Assembly: GCF_030272615.1 (NCBI RefSeq) | Contig: NC_081411.1 | Span: forward strand, 156,884,971 to 156,948,970 | Length of the DNA stretch: 64,000 nt | Reading direction: 5' to 3' | DNA from: Cryptomeria japonica | Taxonomy: Eukaryota; Streptophyta; Pinopsida; Cupressales; Cupressaceae | In this document: positions 24,401-35,376 of the stretch, in pieces | Numbering within the stretch: the stretch's first letter is position 1 | How the letters are laid out: every line of letters begins with the position of its first letter | The notes under the pieces: generated by a model | The model's database searches: none | The model's input: the letters and a program-made list of their open reading frames with translations, nothing else | Told to the model about the DNA's origin: nothing | Position numbers and translations under genes: made by a program

Positions 24401-24891
24401 TGTGTTGAAGTAGTCATTATGTTTGATGTAAAAGTAGGTATACTAGCAATAGGAGTCGTCAAAGGAATAGAATGATTGTCTTGAGTAGGAGGTTGTGTAT
24501 AACCTAAGGTTTCAGCACAACTCTTCATAGGCATCACATTTGAATCCACAATGTGTGCAATACCACGCAAAATATCAATTCCATTCTTATCACTTTGAAG
24601 CATATGTTTTAGACCCTCAATTAAAGGAAGAGCTTGACTATCAGGGTATTCTTGAGACATCCATTGTCGAAAATCGTCAAATTGGTTATCCAATTTTGAA
24701 AGTTGTTCTACAGAAACTTCATGGAGAGCTTCTTCATCATTAAGAGGATTAGAGGAATTACCCATGTCCTTGTTGAAAAGACCATTCAAATTAGGTTCCA
24801 TCTCCTCAGTAATTAAACCTTGGAAGGACTTAATTCTAAGGCTTCGTCTAACGGGAATAGTGTAAGTAGGACTTATTGTTGTAAAACTCAT
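21454..24891 (-). pseudogene. Ty3 gag-protease polyprotein, two in-frame stops
   Basis: One frame of about 1145 codons from ATG at 24891 to 21454, with stops at 22435-22437 and near 21769 only. Residues 1-290 are Ser/Pro-rich. About 300-480 is the capsid-like gag core (HLELYNGKGDPLTHVKTF, LRDKALQWYCSL, NAFIQQFQKNISPKVTLIDL). A CX2HX4HX4C finger follows (CQFHCQPGHDTEKC). The protease region has GVLIDPSCMVNVITEEF, where DPS stands in the usual DTG/DSG position, and KLGYPWLSSMKAI. The tail is Pro/Lys/Arg-rich with RRNRSTRERRRKRRLRAQ, a likely nuclear or nucleic-acid-binding patch. No RT is present. The first 818 codons are uninterrupted, so truncated gag-protease could still be made. Confidence 0.9.
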
Positions 24892-26050
24892 GCACTAGAG
24901 AGAGAGAGAGATTTTGAATTTTAGAGGTAGCAAATTTCAGTAAAACCAGCCAATCTTCTAGATTTAAGCTGTTAAATACAATCAGGACAATCTCCCGAAA
25001 TTTCGGAAAAAATGTCCGGGACCGTGGCGCTCGGGGTGCACACGGTCCTCGCAACTTTTTTCGAAATTTGCAGGGATGAAAGTTATGATGATTTTATAGC
25101 TAACCTAAAAAAATTGAGTGATTTTACGATCTGTAGGTAGGCCAAATTAAAGTTGCAATCTCAAAATTGAACCCTACCAAGATTGTCGAAAAATGCAAAA
25201 TTTGAATTTTGAAAAAGAGAGGGAAACTGAAATTTTGAATTTTATGATTTTAGAGGGAATACCAACAGCAATGCAAGTTTTGAAATTTGAAAATTGACTC
25301 AATTTCACGCAAAATTCAATTCTGAAAGCGGAAATCAAAGTTGTTGTAATTAAGCACTTAATTTCAAAAGTCACAAATTGCAAGAATTTGAATAAAACAC
25401 TGAAATTTCGAATGAATGCAAACACACTTTTCAGATTTAGGACAGTAAGAACACAATTTTGACACAAAATTTCAATTTCGATGATTTTTGAATGATTAGG
25501 AGCCTTAATCCAAGCAATCACAAGACCAACTTTGACTGTAATTTTGAAGGTGTTAAAATTGATAAAATCAGCCAAAATTCTGGATTTTAGCAGAAAAATA
25601 CAGTAAGATCTCGCTCCCAAAATTTTGGAAAAAATGTCGGGGATGATGGTGCTCGGAGTGCACATGGTCCTCGCAACTTTTTTCCAAATTTTCAGGGATG
25701 AAAGATATTGTGATTTTATTGCGGAATCCAAAGTTACAGCTGATTTGGAAATGTTTTGATCAGTGAAATTGTCGGACAAAGGTTGAATCAAGAGGGTTTC
25801 AAAAATTAGGGTTTTGACACTTAACCACTTAATTTTCAAAATTAAAGCACAAATATGAATTGATAATTTGTAATAGAAGGGCAGATCTGAAACAAGCATT
25901 AACAATTAAACATTTCACAAGTTTAATTACTGAAAAGAAAATTTAGGGTTTTTTATGCAATTAACCTCTAAAATTTTGCAAAAGATCAAACATGGAAATG
26001 TAATCAAGGAATCCAATTTTCAGATCTAACTATGAATAATCAGAAAGGAT
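24892..26050 (-). other. 5' leader of the nested Ty3 element
   Basis: Noncoding leader between PBS and gag. It contains two diverged copies of a block of about 130 bp (about 24940-25105 and 25555-25720). Each holds a GGTGCACAYGGTCCTCGCAA phrase and a TTTTTTCSAAATTT stretch. An open frame of 243 codons (25174-25905) lacks recognisable domains and is AT-driven, so I do not call it a gene. Confidence 0.6.
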
Positions 26051-26069
26051 GTTCACGTCGGGTTCACCA
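26051..26069 (-). other. Primer-binding site of the nested Ty3 element
   Basis: On the minus strand TGGTGAACCCGACGTGAAC begins 3 bases after the LTR end (26073). The TGG start and position fit a tRNA primer site. I could not assign the tRNA. Confidence 0.7.
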
Positions 26070-26072
26070 AAA

Positions 26073-27320
26073 TGTAAAGCGGAAAATCATGATCAAACCC
26101 TAGTTGCTCTCCCCTCTTCCAACTCCAAGGAGAGAGAAGGGAGAGTCACTCTAGGGTTGATGGTTTTCACTTAAGAGGGACATTACATTCAAAAGAGGGG
26201 TTGAAACCCACAAGATCCAATCCCACACAATGCGAGATTGGATGCTAAATGTGTTTCAAGGGTTAAGAAAGCAAGGCTACCCTCTTTTGTAAAGAATGTT
26301 GATAGAAGAATTAAGCTAGGAATGCATAGAAAGTGACAAAGATTCGCTTATAAACTGAGATAGGGATATAGGATGAAGCTGCGGACCTGGAATTAGCAGT
26401 AAAATGTCGAGATGGTGCTGTTCTACAAATTTGAGCAAAAGTTGACGGGACGATGGCGCCCGGCGTGCACACGGTCCTCCGAAAAATCCGCGAAACGAAG
26501 GGGGATCTGTTCGTCTCTGCACAAGGATTCCAAATCTTCAATTTCAGCCGCATACCTGCAACCTACACATAGAAAAGTGAAGACGATTGGGGGGTTAGGG
26601 ATTGGGGGTTTGCCTTTAGGTCAAACCCCGGTTTTGGAATTAACCAAGAAATGAGAAATTGCTGTAAATGTAATGTAAAACAAGTACTAATACCTTGTTG
26701 TAAGGATGTTTGTATCCTTATGTGCGAAGGTATAGATGTTGTTGTTTGTTGTATGTTGTATGTTGTAGCATGTAATGTGTTGTGCATGATCTCCTCTTCA
26801 ATGGTTGAATCCTTGTCTTGAATGCAACACTTAGCCTTGAATGGAGACTTAGAATGATCAATTGCTTGAAGGAATGCTTGAATGCTTGAATGCTTGAGTA
26901 TAGTTTCCACACTTTTTCCCTCATGTATGTATATCTCCAAATGAGAGAGGAAAATGTAGTTTATATACTTGTCATTTAGGGCTGATAGACTGATTTTCCC
27001 GACCTTAGGCCGACCAGGAAAGATAATTTTCCAATTTGCAAACATAAAGACCCGAAGTCCAAAAGAGATCGGGCCCAAAATAGGACCCAGGGACCAGGGC
27101 GTTGGGCGCCCTGGTCCTGAAGGACCAGGGCGCTGGGCGCTCTGGTCCCACCTCCTGGGACAGCAGGGTGCAAAGGAGGTTCAGGCCAGGGTGCAAGAAA
27201 ATGCAGTTTTTGGTGTCATAATCAGGTTTCGGGGTCTCCATTCAGGTTCAGTGTTGCGTCGCCATCGTGAAGACCCAAATGCGGTCGAAATTGCAAGTGT
27301 CGCAATTTTAGGACGCTACA
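26073..27320 (-). repeat. LTR of the nested Ty3 element (5' in element sense)
   Basis: 1248 bp; starts TGTAAAGCGGAAAATC, ends GGACGCTACA. TATA-like GTATATAAAC on - at about 26959-26968. It has two, not three, units of the GC-rich quasi-palindrome. Confidence 0.92.
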
Positions 27321-27325
27321 CTTAC

Positions 27326-27880
27326 CAATAGTAGCATCTAAAGAAACTAACATATTGGGTACAGACCTCAATTCATTGATTGCAGAGACTCAGATTGCAT
27401 AAGTTTTAGAAGGGTTCTTAACAACTTACTTGTTATATCCTTTTCTTCAATGGTTCCTCTTGCTCCTTTGATTTGATTGACAATCTCCTTTAGTCTTGTA
27501 CTGTACTGGGTTATGTTCTCACCTTCATTCATCCTCATAGATTCAAGTTGTCCTCTTAGACTATCCACTTTTTCTCTTTGAATATGTTCATCACCTCCAT
27601 ACATAGATATGAGTTTGTCCTACATTTCCATGGCATAATTGCAGCCTTCTAGATCATTAAACTCTAAGTCGGTCAATGCAGATGTTATTTCAATCATTAC
27701 TTGGATATGTTCTTGCTTTGCCTTTATCTCTTCCATTGTCAATGGATAGGTGCTAGGTGTAATGAAATCATTCTCCAGATAATATACAACATATTCCCCA
27801 ACTCCTGATAGGTGTAGCTTCATCCTTTTCTGCCATGTAGAGAAACTTGACTTGTTCAGCTTCGGTGCATCCCTCTTATA
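27326..27880 (-). pseudogene. Copia 1 gag, 5' half
   Basis: The minus-strand chain runs KLNKSSFSTWQKRMKLHLSG, then YVVYYLENDFITPS, MEEIKAKQEHIQVM and, after a TAG near 27620, HIQREKVDSLRGQLESMRMN with GENITQYSTRLKEIVNQI. This is the Copia gag core. It begins shortly after the PBS (27934-27945) and is split from its 3' half by the nested Ty3 element. The start codon is not certain. Confidence 0.85.
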
Positions 27881-27933
27881 AATCTTTGGATCTTTGCCTC
27901 AAGTACCTTTAAAATTTTCTTTCGGAGTCCAAA

Positions 27934-27945
27934 GCTCTGATACCA
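27934..27945 (-). other. Copia 1 primer-binding site (initiator Met-tRNA)
   Basis: On the minus strand TGGTATCAGAGC lies two bases after the LTR end (27948). It is complementary to the 3' end of plant initiator Met-tRNA, the standard Copia primer. Confidence 0.92.
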
Positions 27946-27947
27946 AT

Positions 27948-29499
27948 TGATATTTCTGATACTAAATATTTAGTACAGATGCCAAGCTAACAAGATGAGA
28001 GGTGGGGGTGAATCATACAAACTTAATCTTCAATATATTCAATAGGTTCAACCTCAGTAACATATACTTCAGTAATATAACCAAAACTGCTAAACATGCA
28101 AACTCATAAGCATATAAACATCACAACACTCATAACACCAGATTTAACATGGAAACCCAAATAGGGAAAAAAGCACTATGGGATTTTGGACCCACTAAGA
28201 AATATACTCTTCTAGAGTATGCTCGGTTAAAAGCAAATCCTATTAAAGATTACAAACACATTGCTAGATGTGACCCGGCTAAGGGATTTCCCTCAGATCT
28301 ATTAGGATCTTCACCTTGTTAGAAGTGACCTTGTCAAAGGATTTCAAACACTCAATCAGAATGTCACCTTGCTAGAGGGTTTTACAAATAAGACTGTTAA
28401 GTCCACTCGGTTAAGAGATTTTCTATCACTTTACAAAATAACAGTAATAAAAATTTATCTGCAACTTCACATCTAAAATGCTAAAGCAGATTCTTATTTG
28501 CTCAATACAATCTAGTCATAGGACTTATCTTGTCCATCTACTGGGCTCTATACTCTGTTATCAAAATAGGTCTTCAAGCTTCTGTGCTTGGTAATCACTC
28601 TGTAACATCCCTATGCTTACACTTGCCTGCATACATTGTTTATCAACAGTTCCTTATTTATAAACAATTTGCCAACTGCTTAATGTCCTTGATCGCATTT
28701 CCCATGATCAATCATAGCCATCGGATCTTCAAACTTGACTAGGTTCAATGTATTATTCGATCTGAAAATGTTTTATCCCGCCTTAGAACTTGCATACATT
28801 TCTTGGAACTTATGCTAGGGTATTGCAGTTCAATCTGAGCTGTAGATCTTCCTGCCAATTTTCCTTTTCCATAGATCCTTAACAACCTTTATACACATTG
28901 TAACAATCATTTAATTATAACCAGCTCATCAACTTCCTTCATTAAATAATGCTTTTAATCATTTAATGCATTTTGTTATCACTCGGTTGCGACTCGGTAA
29001 ATAATAAACTTCACTCAGTAGACATTTTTCCTTCTTTAACCGATAGCAATAATCTTAGGGTTCACCAACTAGGTTCCTTAGGGTTTACCGACTAGGTTCC
29101 TTGCTCGGTAACATATTATAGTATTAACCTTTCAATCAACAACATATGTAGGATATCAAAAAAATCTAAACATTGTGATCTCATCATTATCTAACTCGGT
29201 AATAGTTGCCCATTGAATAACTTATTCCTCCCCTTATTCATCACATTCTTTCTGTGTCTTTTACCGACATCTTTATACTCACCAAATCATACTTCTTAAG
29301 ATATGACAACATCATATTGAATCAGAAAATCAATTTCTTGACATCAATGACAAAATAATAATATTAAGACAGTAAACATCCTTAATCAGTTATATCCATA
29401 ATAATCAACAACTTTCTCAATATCCTTATTGAAATGCCAACAATCTCTCATTGTAATTGGAATGCCAACAATCTCCCTTTGTCTGTTATAATGCCAACA
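27948..29499 (-). repeat. Copia 1 LTR (5' LTR in element sense)
   Basis: 1552 bp, collinear with 13872-15425. TATA-like TTTATAAACAA at about 28657-28667 (read on -), conserved GTGGAAACCCAAAT block near 28150, CA end at 29499 followed by ATAAG. Confidence 0.92.
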
Positions 29500-29504
29500 A
29501 TAAG

Positions 29505-30062
29505 TGTATTGTCTCCCCTCTCTCTCTCTCGCTCTCTCCCCTTCTCCCTTCATCCATACCGCATGCCTCTTTCTCTTCTTCTCTCCCTCCCTACCTCCAT
29601 ACCCCACTACAACTGTGTTTGCACTTCTATAGAAGTAAATGAATTTATTTCTTATTTGCAACTTCCTCTTTGATTTTTATCATGTATGCTATCCTAAGAA
29701 TATTGACTAATGTATTTGTGTGTGTATATTGAATAGGAGGAATAGGGTTTGAAATTGAACCATAGGTGCATTATCGTGACAAACAAGGAAACCTGCAGCA
29801 ATATTCTTCTCGAATGTGTTTTTAATGAGCAAAGTAGATGTGGAAAATAGTGTCAACAAAGAAACATGATGAGTCAGAGTACTTGCAATATGTTTTTCAT
29901 AAGGAAACAACAAGTAGGAAGAGAAAGAGGGAGAGAAACACAGATGATGTCATGGAGAATGATAGTGGTGGGTATGCGAGAGTTACCATGTTGTTACACA
30001 ATGCCTATCACCTAAAGAAATTAAAGTTTTTTGTATGCATGGTAGTGGTAGTATATGATGAT
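29505..30062. other. Host DNA-transposon segment between the two retrotransposons
   Basis: Starts with a CT-rich tract (29512-29590). It then has CCCCACTACAACTGTGTTTG with GCACTTCTATAGAAGTAAAT, which resembles the 5' exon/intron border of the transposase at 40987-41045. An AG acceptor-like site follows at 29736-29737. A basic open stretch (29838-30020, containing RKRKRER) could be decayed coding sequence, but I cannot identify it. Confidence 0.35.
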
Positions 30063-30067
30063 CATCA
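30063..30067. other. Target-site duplication CATCA (left) of element 2
   Basis: CATCA precedes the TG start at 30068 and is repeated at 37787-37791 after the CA end at 37786. Confidence 0.87.
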
Positions 30068-31234
30068 TGATGAATACTAAGAGGGGGGGGTGAATTATTA
30101 TGCCAAAAATTACTGTACTTAAACACTTTACTAGTCTAGTAGTAAACCGGTAAAATAGTTTAGCAAACAAACCAGTTAGCACACATGCAAACCAAATAGA
30201 AAATAATGAATTCACCCACATAAGAACAATCACCATAACACAAGATATTTTTATGTGGAAACCCAAATGGGAAAAACAACGGTGAGATGAAACTCACAAG
30301 TAACTATCTGCAGAATAGGAACTAGACCGGTTAAGGTCATACAATGTTCTTTACCAGAACAAATCCTATTAGGAATCTCAGTCTCTGTTAAGAGATAAGT
30401 TCAATTAAATACTACCTTGCAAGAGGATTTTAGATCCACAGATGTGAACCACCTTGTTAGAGGATTTACAAAATGCTTTTTGGGCCTACCCGGTTAAGGG
30501 CTTTAGACTTGTCGAAGATGTGAGTAATCAACAAGTGAGTGATCTAGCAAATAGCATAGATTGCTTGGTTAGATCCTTGATAGCTCGTTCCTAATGCATT
30601 CCAACATTACTTCAGTATTCAACACATTCACACTCTCCCTTCTCTCACAGACCTGAACTTCTCTTCTACAATCACACTTACAAAAACTCATCAACCACCT
30701 TAAACCCTAGCAACACCCTAAAACCCTAGACATGATGTGCTTATAAAGGAATCTGATTTCATGTCGGTCCAATAGGATTACAATACAATTTCCTGGGTAC
30801 AATGCATCTGGACACTTTTGGTAACATGACACAAATGCACCGCCAAAGTGTCGGCACCGCTAGACAATCGATGGATGGTAACTCATCACAAAATGCCAGT
30901 TGGTAACTCATCACAGAGTATTACTGGTTCATACAAAATACCGGTTTAAGCAAAATACTGGTTGCCGGTTTGACAAAATGAAGACTAGGAAATATGAGTT
31001 GTGTCACTTCGTTCCTTTGTACCACTTGAGATCCTCAAACCACTTGGGGTCTTCATACCGCTTGAGATTGGTAAACACTTTCTGTAAAAAATTGATAGTC
31101 TAAAGACTACAATACATCATATTGGTTGGAACAAATACTGATTGAGCTTTAACTCATACATACAAAAAGTGATCTCAAATCAAGTGTGTGTCCATCAATG
31201 ACAATCACAACATCAATCATCAAAAATGCCAACA
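30068..31234 (-). repeat. Element 2 LTR (3' in element sense)
   Basis: 1167 bp, TGATGAATACTAAG to GCCAACA. It keeps the TATA-like CCTTTATAAGC (read on -, about 30740-30750) that the other LTR has lost. The polypurine tract lies at 31235-31250. Confidence 0.9.
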
Positions 31235-32004
31235 ATCTCCCCCTTTGGCATTGATGGCAACACTTAGGAAAATTTTGACATCTAAGTGTTTTACAACAAA
31301 AATATGCCATAATCAAAATTACTCCCCCTAAGCATATACACTATCTCTTTTGTAGAAAATACAATGTATACTACTCCTTAACAAAAAAAATATGAAATTA
31401 TACATAGTATGCATCAAAATTTAAATACCAGTACACTTCTCCCCCTTTGCCAACAATGACAAAGTATAGCTGAATAACCCTTGTTCCTTTAGCATTAATA
31501 ACTGATTTAAAGAGTTTGTCACAATAAAGAGTGAAACTTGTCAAAAACTGATTTAAAGTCCTGCATAAATGTCTTCAAGGATAAAGACCATGATTCAAGC
31601 AATGAGGTAGCAACCTCATGCTCCATTTGCATTTGATAAACCTGCTCCTCCATGGCATCCATGGTACTCATCTCTTGAGTAACCGTTAGGGCATTTATAT
31701 TGAGGTAGCATTTCTGGAGAATTTGCAGTCTTGGGAATAGGACCAGTTGAAGTTCCTACAAATTACATGTCCAGTTTCTTATCTCTGCCTCTAGTCTTGC
31801 AGACTGAAGTTGAAATCGATGAGCAGTTTGTCCATATGTGGAGGAGTCATATGGCATCTTGAAGGTGCTAATAAATGTTTGCATATCAGTTTGCAGTTTG
31901 TCCTTCTAAGTGAGAACATCATTACAGAATAAATGAGGTTGACAATTATTGCTGAGTAGTAGATTTCCCTCATTCATTGCATCTCTAATGTCATTCTATG
32001 CCTT

Positions 32005-34868
32005 CTAAAGATCAGATTGAAGCTCTGTTAACTTTATCACCAAGGCACTGTCTAGAGCCTTTTGATGTTTCTTCTTGGCATTTGCTTCTGCAACCTCTTC
32101 CAGGCTTTGTACTTGGTCTTCTACAACTGTGCATAAGAGTTTCAATTGTGCAAGTGAGGAATTAGTACTGGTAAGGTTCGTATCGGGTATCAAACTAGTA
32201 AGAGTGTCCACCATAGCTTGGATCACATCTTGCTCCTTTTTCCTCCTTATCACTTCCACGCATTCTTGAGCAACCTTAATGCTCTACAGAAATTCTGATT
32301 CATTTGCGGACTGGAGGTCAATGGGACTAGTAATGTCAGCCGATTTAGCCTGACTATCGGTTGCCATTGGGGTCTCCACCTGTGTGCTCTTTACCACTGC
32401 TTCCTTATCCTTGGCTTTTTGCTTATCTTCTTTAGCCTTCCTCTGCTCCTCTTCTTCTTTCTTTCTTTTCTCTTCTTCTTGTGTCTTCATCTTTTCTTCA
32501 TCCTTCTTCTTCTCATCTTCCTTCTTCCTCTTCTCCTCTTCCTATTTCTTCTCTTCCTCTTTCTGCTTCTCCTCTTCTTTCTTTTCCTCTTCCTTCTTCT
32601 TCTCTTCCTCTTGTTTCTTATTTTCCTCATCTCTTCTCTTCTTCTCCTCTTCTTTTCTCTTATCCTCTTCCTCTTTCCTCTTTTTCTCCTCTTTTTTCTC
32701 TTATCATCTTCCTCTTTCCTCTTTTTCTCCTCTTTTCTCTTATCCTCTTCCTCTTTCCTCTTTTCCTCCTCTTTTCTCTTATCCTCTTCCTCTTTCCTCT
32801 TTTCCTCTTCTTTTCTCTTATCCTCTTCATCTTCCTGTTTCTTCTTTTCTGCTTCTTGTTGCTTCTTTTCTTCTTTTGCCTACTTCTCCTACTCTATTCC
32901 TTCTGATGGTGTACCCTGAGTAACTTTCTCACCATCTAAGGCATCAACGTCAATGGGTTCCATTTGTTAAGTGACCGGTCCCCTTCACTATCATATACTT
33001 CATCTGGTTTTGATATTTCTAGTTCTTGCTTAACCTTCTTGTTGGCTTGACACACTTCATTAGTATGTACAATAGTCATCATATGAAGATGAGTGTCTTT
33101 TTCAACATCATCAATTCTCCCTTCTAATAACCAGAGTCTTCTCCTTCTAGTGAAGAAGAGTCCTTTGTTTTGGTTAATGACTTCAAATAGCTCAGAATTG
33201 GACAGGTCAGGAAAGTATTGGGTAAATACTTTCTCCCTTATTTCCTGTTCCTTCTCTATGGCGATGCACCATTTGTTATCTAAAGAATTATACAAAGAAT
33301 CCAGTGTCTCAGATCTAATTTCCGAAGGCGACCGGTCGTTAACACACAAATACTTAATGATTTCCTGTTCAACTTCTTCCTTTTCATCATCATTGAAGTC
33401 ATCAAAATAATCAATTAAATCATTCAAAAAATTTCTCCTAATATTCTTTGTAGTTCTTTGACAATGTGTCAACGGTTTGTAAGAAGAAATATCAATATTT
33501 ACTGGTACAGATGTTGCTGGTTCATTCTTTGTTTTTTTCTTCATTTGCCTAGTCTTCTTAGGCGGTTCTTCTGACATAGTTTCTTCCGAGTTTGGTGTAT
33601 TGATTTTTGTCTTTTGCTTCCTCTCAAAGACTTTGGTAGGTGCCACTTCCAGTTTCTTCTTAGCTAGTGATCACTTGGTCACTTTGGGATTGGCTATAGT
33701 AACTAGTGCCGATGCTGAAGGCACTGCCTTTCCTTTCTTTACTGAGGGTTCTACAACCAGTGTAACCCTTTCTAGATAGGTGCTGGTTCTTTTTGACTTT
33801 GGATCAAGAGGCAAGGTAATTACGGTAGAGACATACCCATCTAACATGTCATTCATTACCTCATATCCGATCGGTTCCACTTCTTCCTGTCTAGGCTCAA
33901 CCGCCTCCATTATGCACTCATCAACTTTGATGGTGAAGCAGATGTCTTCCTCACTTTTTGACTATATCACCGGCTATTCTTATCCTTTGGCTCATCTTGC
34001 ATTTGAACTCATCAAATTATTTGTTCAGTACTTCCAGATAGCCGGTTCCAACTGCTTGTAGGCTTTCCTTGATTTGTTTTGTCACTGGTTGGTCAATAGA
34101 CCATTGGATATCACCTACTCCTGGAAAGTAGCCTTGGAAGTAAAAGAACAACCCAACCAGTAGTTGTCCAAACTTAAATCTCAGTGCATTGTTCTGTTTG
34201 ATCAAATTAAGATTCAATAGTTGTCTTTGCATATTAGTGCACAGATCAAACGATGCATCTTCCTTGATCATCCTGTAAGTGGAATTTACCACTGCAAGAG
34301 AGACATAATTAATTCTACTAGTAGAGAACATCTAGTAACCTATCACCATGCAGACATACTTGACCAGATCATCCTTGATTGAGTTGACAGTCATTCCACG
34401 CGAGTCACTCACTGAACCGGTGAGCCTGAACATTTCAGTCTTGCTAACCTTCCTTAGGGTTGGCACTTCCTCTATGTTACAGAAATTGGTGATGGCATGA
34501 ATTGCTTCTGGTGTGATGTCATGCGTCTTCTCTAAGTACATTTTATCACCGTGCACCCTGCTCAGAATGATGCGAATGTGATCATCTAAAAATTCTTCAA
34601 GAAAATAGACTGCATTGTGAAGTTTCTTTTATTCCAGAATGTTGAATTCTGGTTTAATCTTCTTATCCTTCCCACAGAACAAACTTAACTGGGAGTGGAT
34701 CACAAGAGACCCTAGGTCTTTGATTTTACAATCTATGTAATTAGAAATGCCTTCTTCTACTATAACACCAGTGGGTACTAGGGATAGGGCATTGTATTTT
34801 TCCTTGCGTTTGATGAAATCTACAGAATCAACAGGTGCACTAGAACTAGCATGTGATGCGGAAGCCAT
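32005..34868 (-). pseudogene. Element 2 second ORF: Lys/Glu-rich coiled-coil protein, unknown function
   Basis: About 950 codons in three blocks from ATG at 34868: 34868 to about 33980, then 33950 to 32936, then 32906 to 32005. Each block is internally in phase apart from stops; two frameshifts (near 33960 and 32910) join them. The N-terminal third (YNALSLVPTGVIVEEGISNY, then MFRLTGSVSDSRGM) matches nothing I can name. The middle is basic and acidic (PPKKTRQMKKKTKNEP) with a folded-looking stretch (RRRRLWLLEGRIDDVEKDTH). About residues 640-780 form a Lys/Arg/Glu tandem repeat, probably one long charged helix. The C-terminal part looks helical (LAQLKLLCTVVEDQVQSLEE). It takes the place of pol. 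A structural or chaperone role is only a guess. Confidence 0.7.
32440..32850 (-). repeat. Tandem repeat coding Lys/Arg/Glu (39-bp units)
   Basis: Units of 39 bp (13 codons) beginning ATCCTCTTCCTCTTTCCTC repeat from about 32662 to 32835, with less regular CTTCTTCT-rich copies before and after. Read on the minus strand they give RKREE/EKRRK-type repeats. The plus-strand open frames here are mirror artefacts. Confidence 0.85.
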
Positions 34869-35376
34869 GATAAACAGAAAATTTTGAAAAATATCTTCAT
34901 AGATCGAAATTTAGGGCTTCGCAATTTGAACTTTGGTACACACTCCTTTAGTTGCTGAAATACCACTTTGCGTTCTACACTTCTCCAACAGATGATTGCC
35001 TTAGATTCTTCTTTAGGATTTTGATAAATTCTTTGAATCGTAGTGTAAATCACTTTTCTTCACTCTAAACTTGAAAAACTTCTTCGCTCGCAAAATGATA
35101 AGTGAGAAATGATTTGAAAATTCCTTTTAAACAAGTTCTCCACCTACCATAATAAATGTTCCACTATTAGGGCATAAACCATAATTTTCCTTTTACCATT
35201 TCCGGTTTTCTGCCGACTGACAGGTATTTCATACCGGTTTAGGTCTTTTACTGGTGTCAACCGGGGGTTCGAGATATTTCACCGTTTGCTCCCCCTAAGC
35301 TTTTTGTAGCTTAGTTTGTCAGTTCTGAAATTTCCACACTAGGTGTAGAAACCGGTTCTTCTTACAACACTCCTGG

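Larger units (their letters stand above)
19436..27320 (-). mobile_element. Nested Ty3 element with gag and protease only (non-autonomous)
   Basis: Two direct LTRs (19436-20714 and 26073-27320) flank 5.4 kb on the minus strand. They encode one long gag-protease frame but no RT, RNase H or integrase. PBS, PPT, TATA-like boxes and a CTTAC duplication are all recognisable. The gag finger and protease style are Tat-like, so pol was probably supplied by a related element. It lies inside gag of Copia 1 and so is younger. The LTRs differ mainly by a 31-bp repeat unit and scattered substitutions. Confidence 0.9.
13872..29499 (-). mobile_element. Copia 1: Ty1/copia retrotransposon, minus orientation, itself interrupted
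   Basis: Two long direct repeats (13872-15425 and 27948-29499, 1554 and 1552 bp) begin TGATA and end GCCAACA. They enclose a polypurine tract on one side, an initiator Met-tRNA primer site on the other, and gag-PR-IN-RT-RH in Copia order on the minus strand. TSD is ATAAG. A 7.9 kb Ty3 element sits inside gag at 19436-27320. The RT and the PPT/LTR junction (AAAGGGGGAGA then TTGTTGGCAT) resemble the SIRE/Tork group. Coding regions have several stops and at least one frameshift, so it is not autonomous. Confidence 0.93.

Noticed and set aside
25174-25905. 243-codon minus-strand frame in the leader of the gag-protease element
   Set aside because: AT-driven composition rich in Phe/Ile/Lys/Leu, no motif, overlaps duplicated leader blocks; treated as noncoding.
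30695-30735. AAACCCTAG words resembling plant telomere repeats
   Set aside because: Only a few irregular copies, inside both LTRs of element 2, so part of the LTR and not an interstitial telomere.
32384-32923. Three overlapping plus-strand frames rich in Ser/Phe/Leu
   Set aside because: Mirror of the minus-strand Lys/Arg/Glu repeat of element 2.
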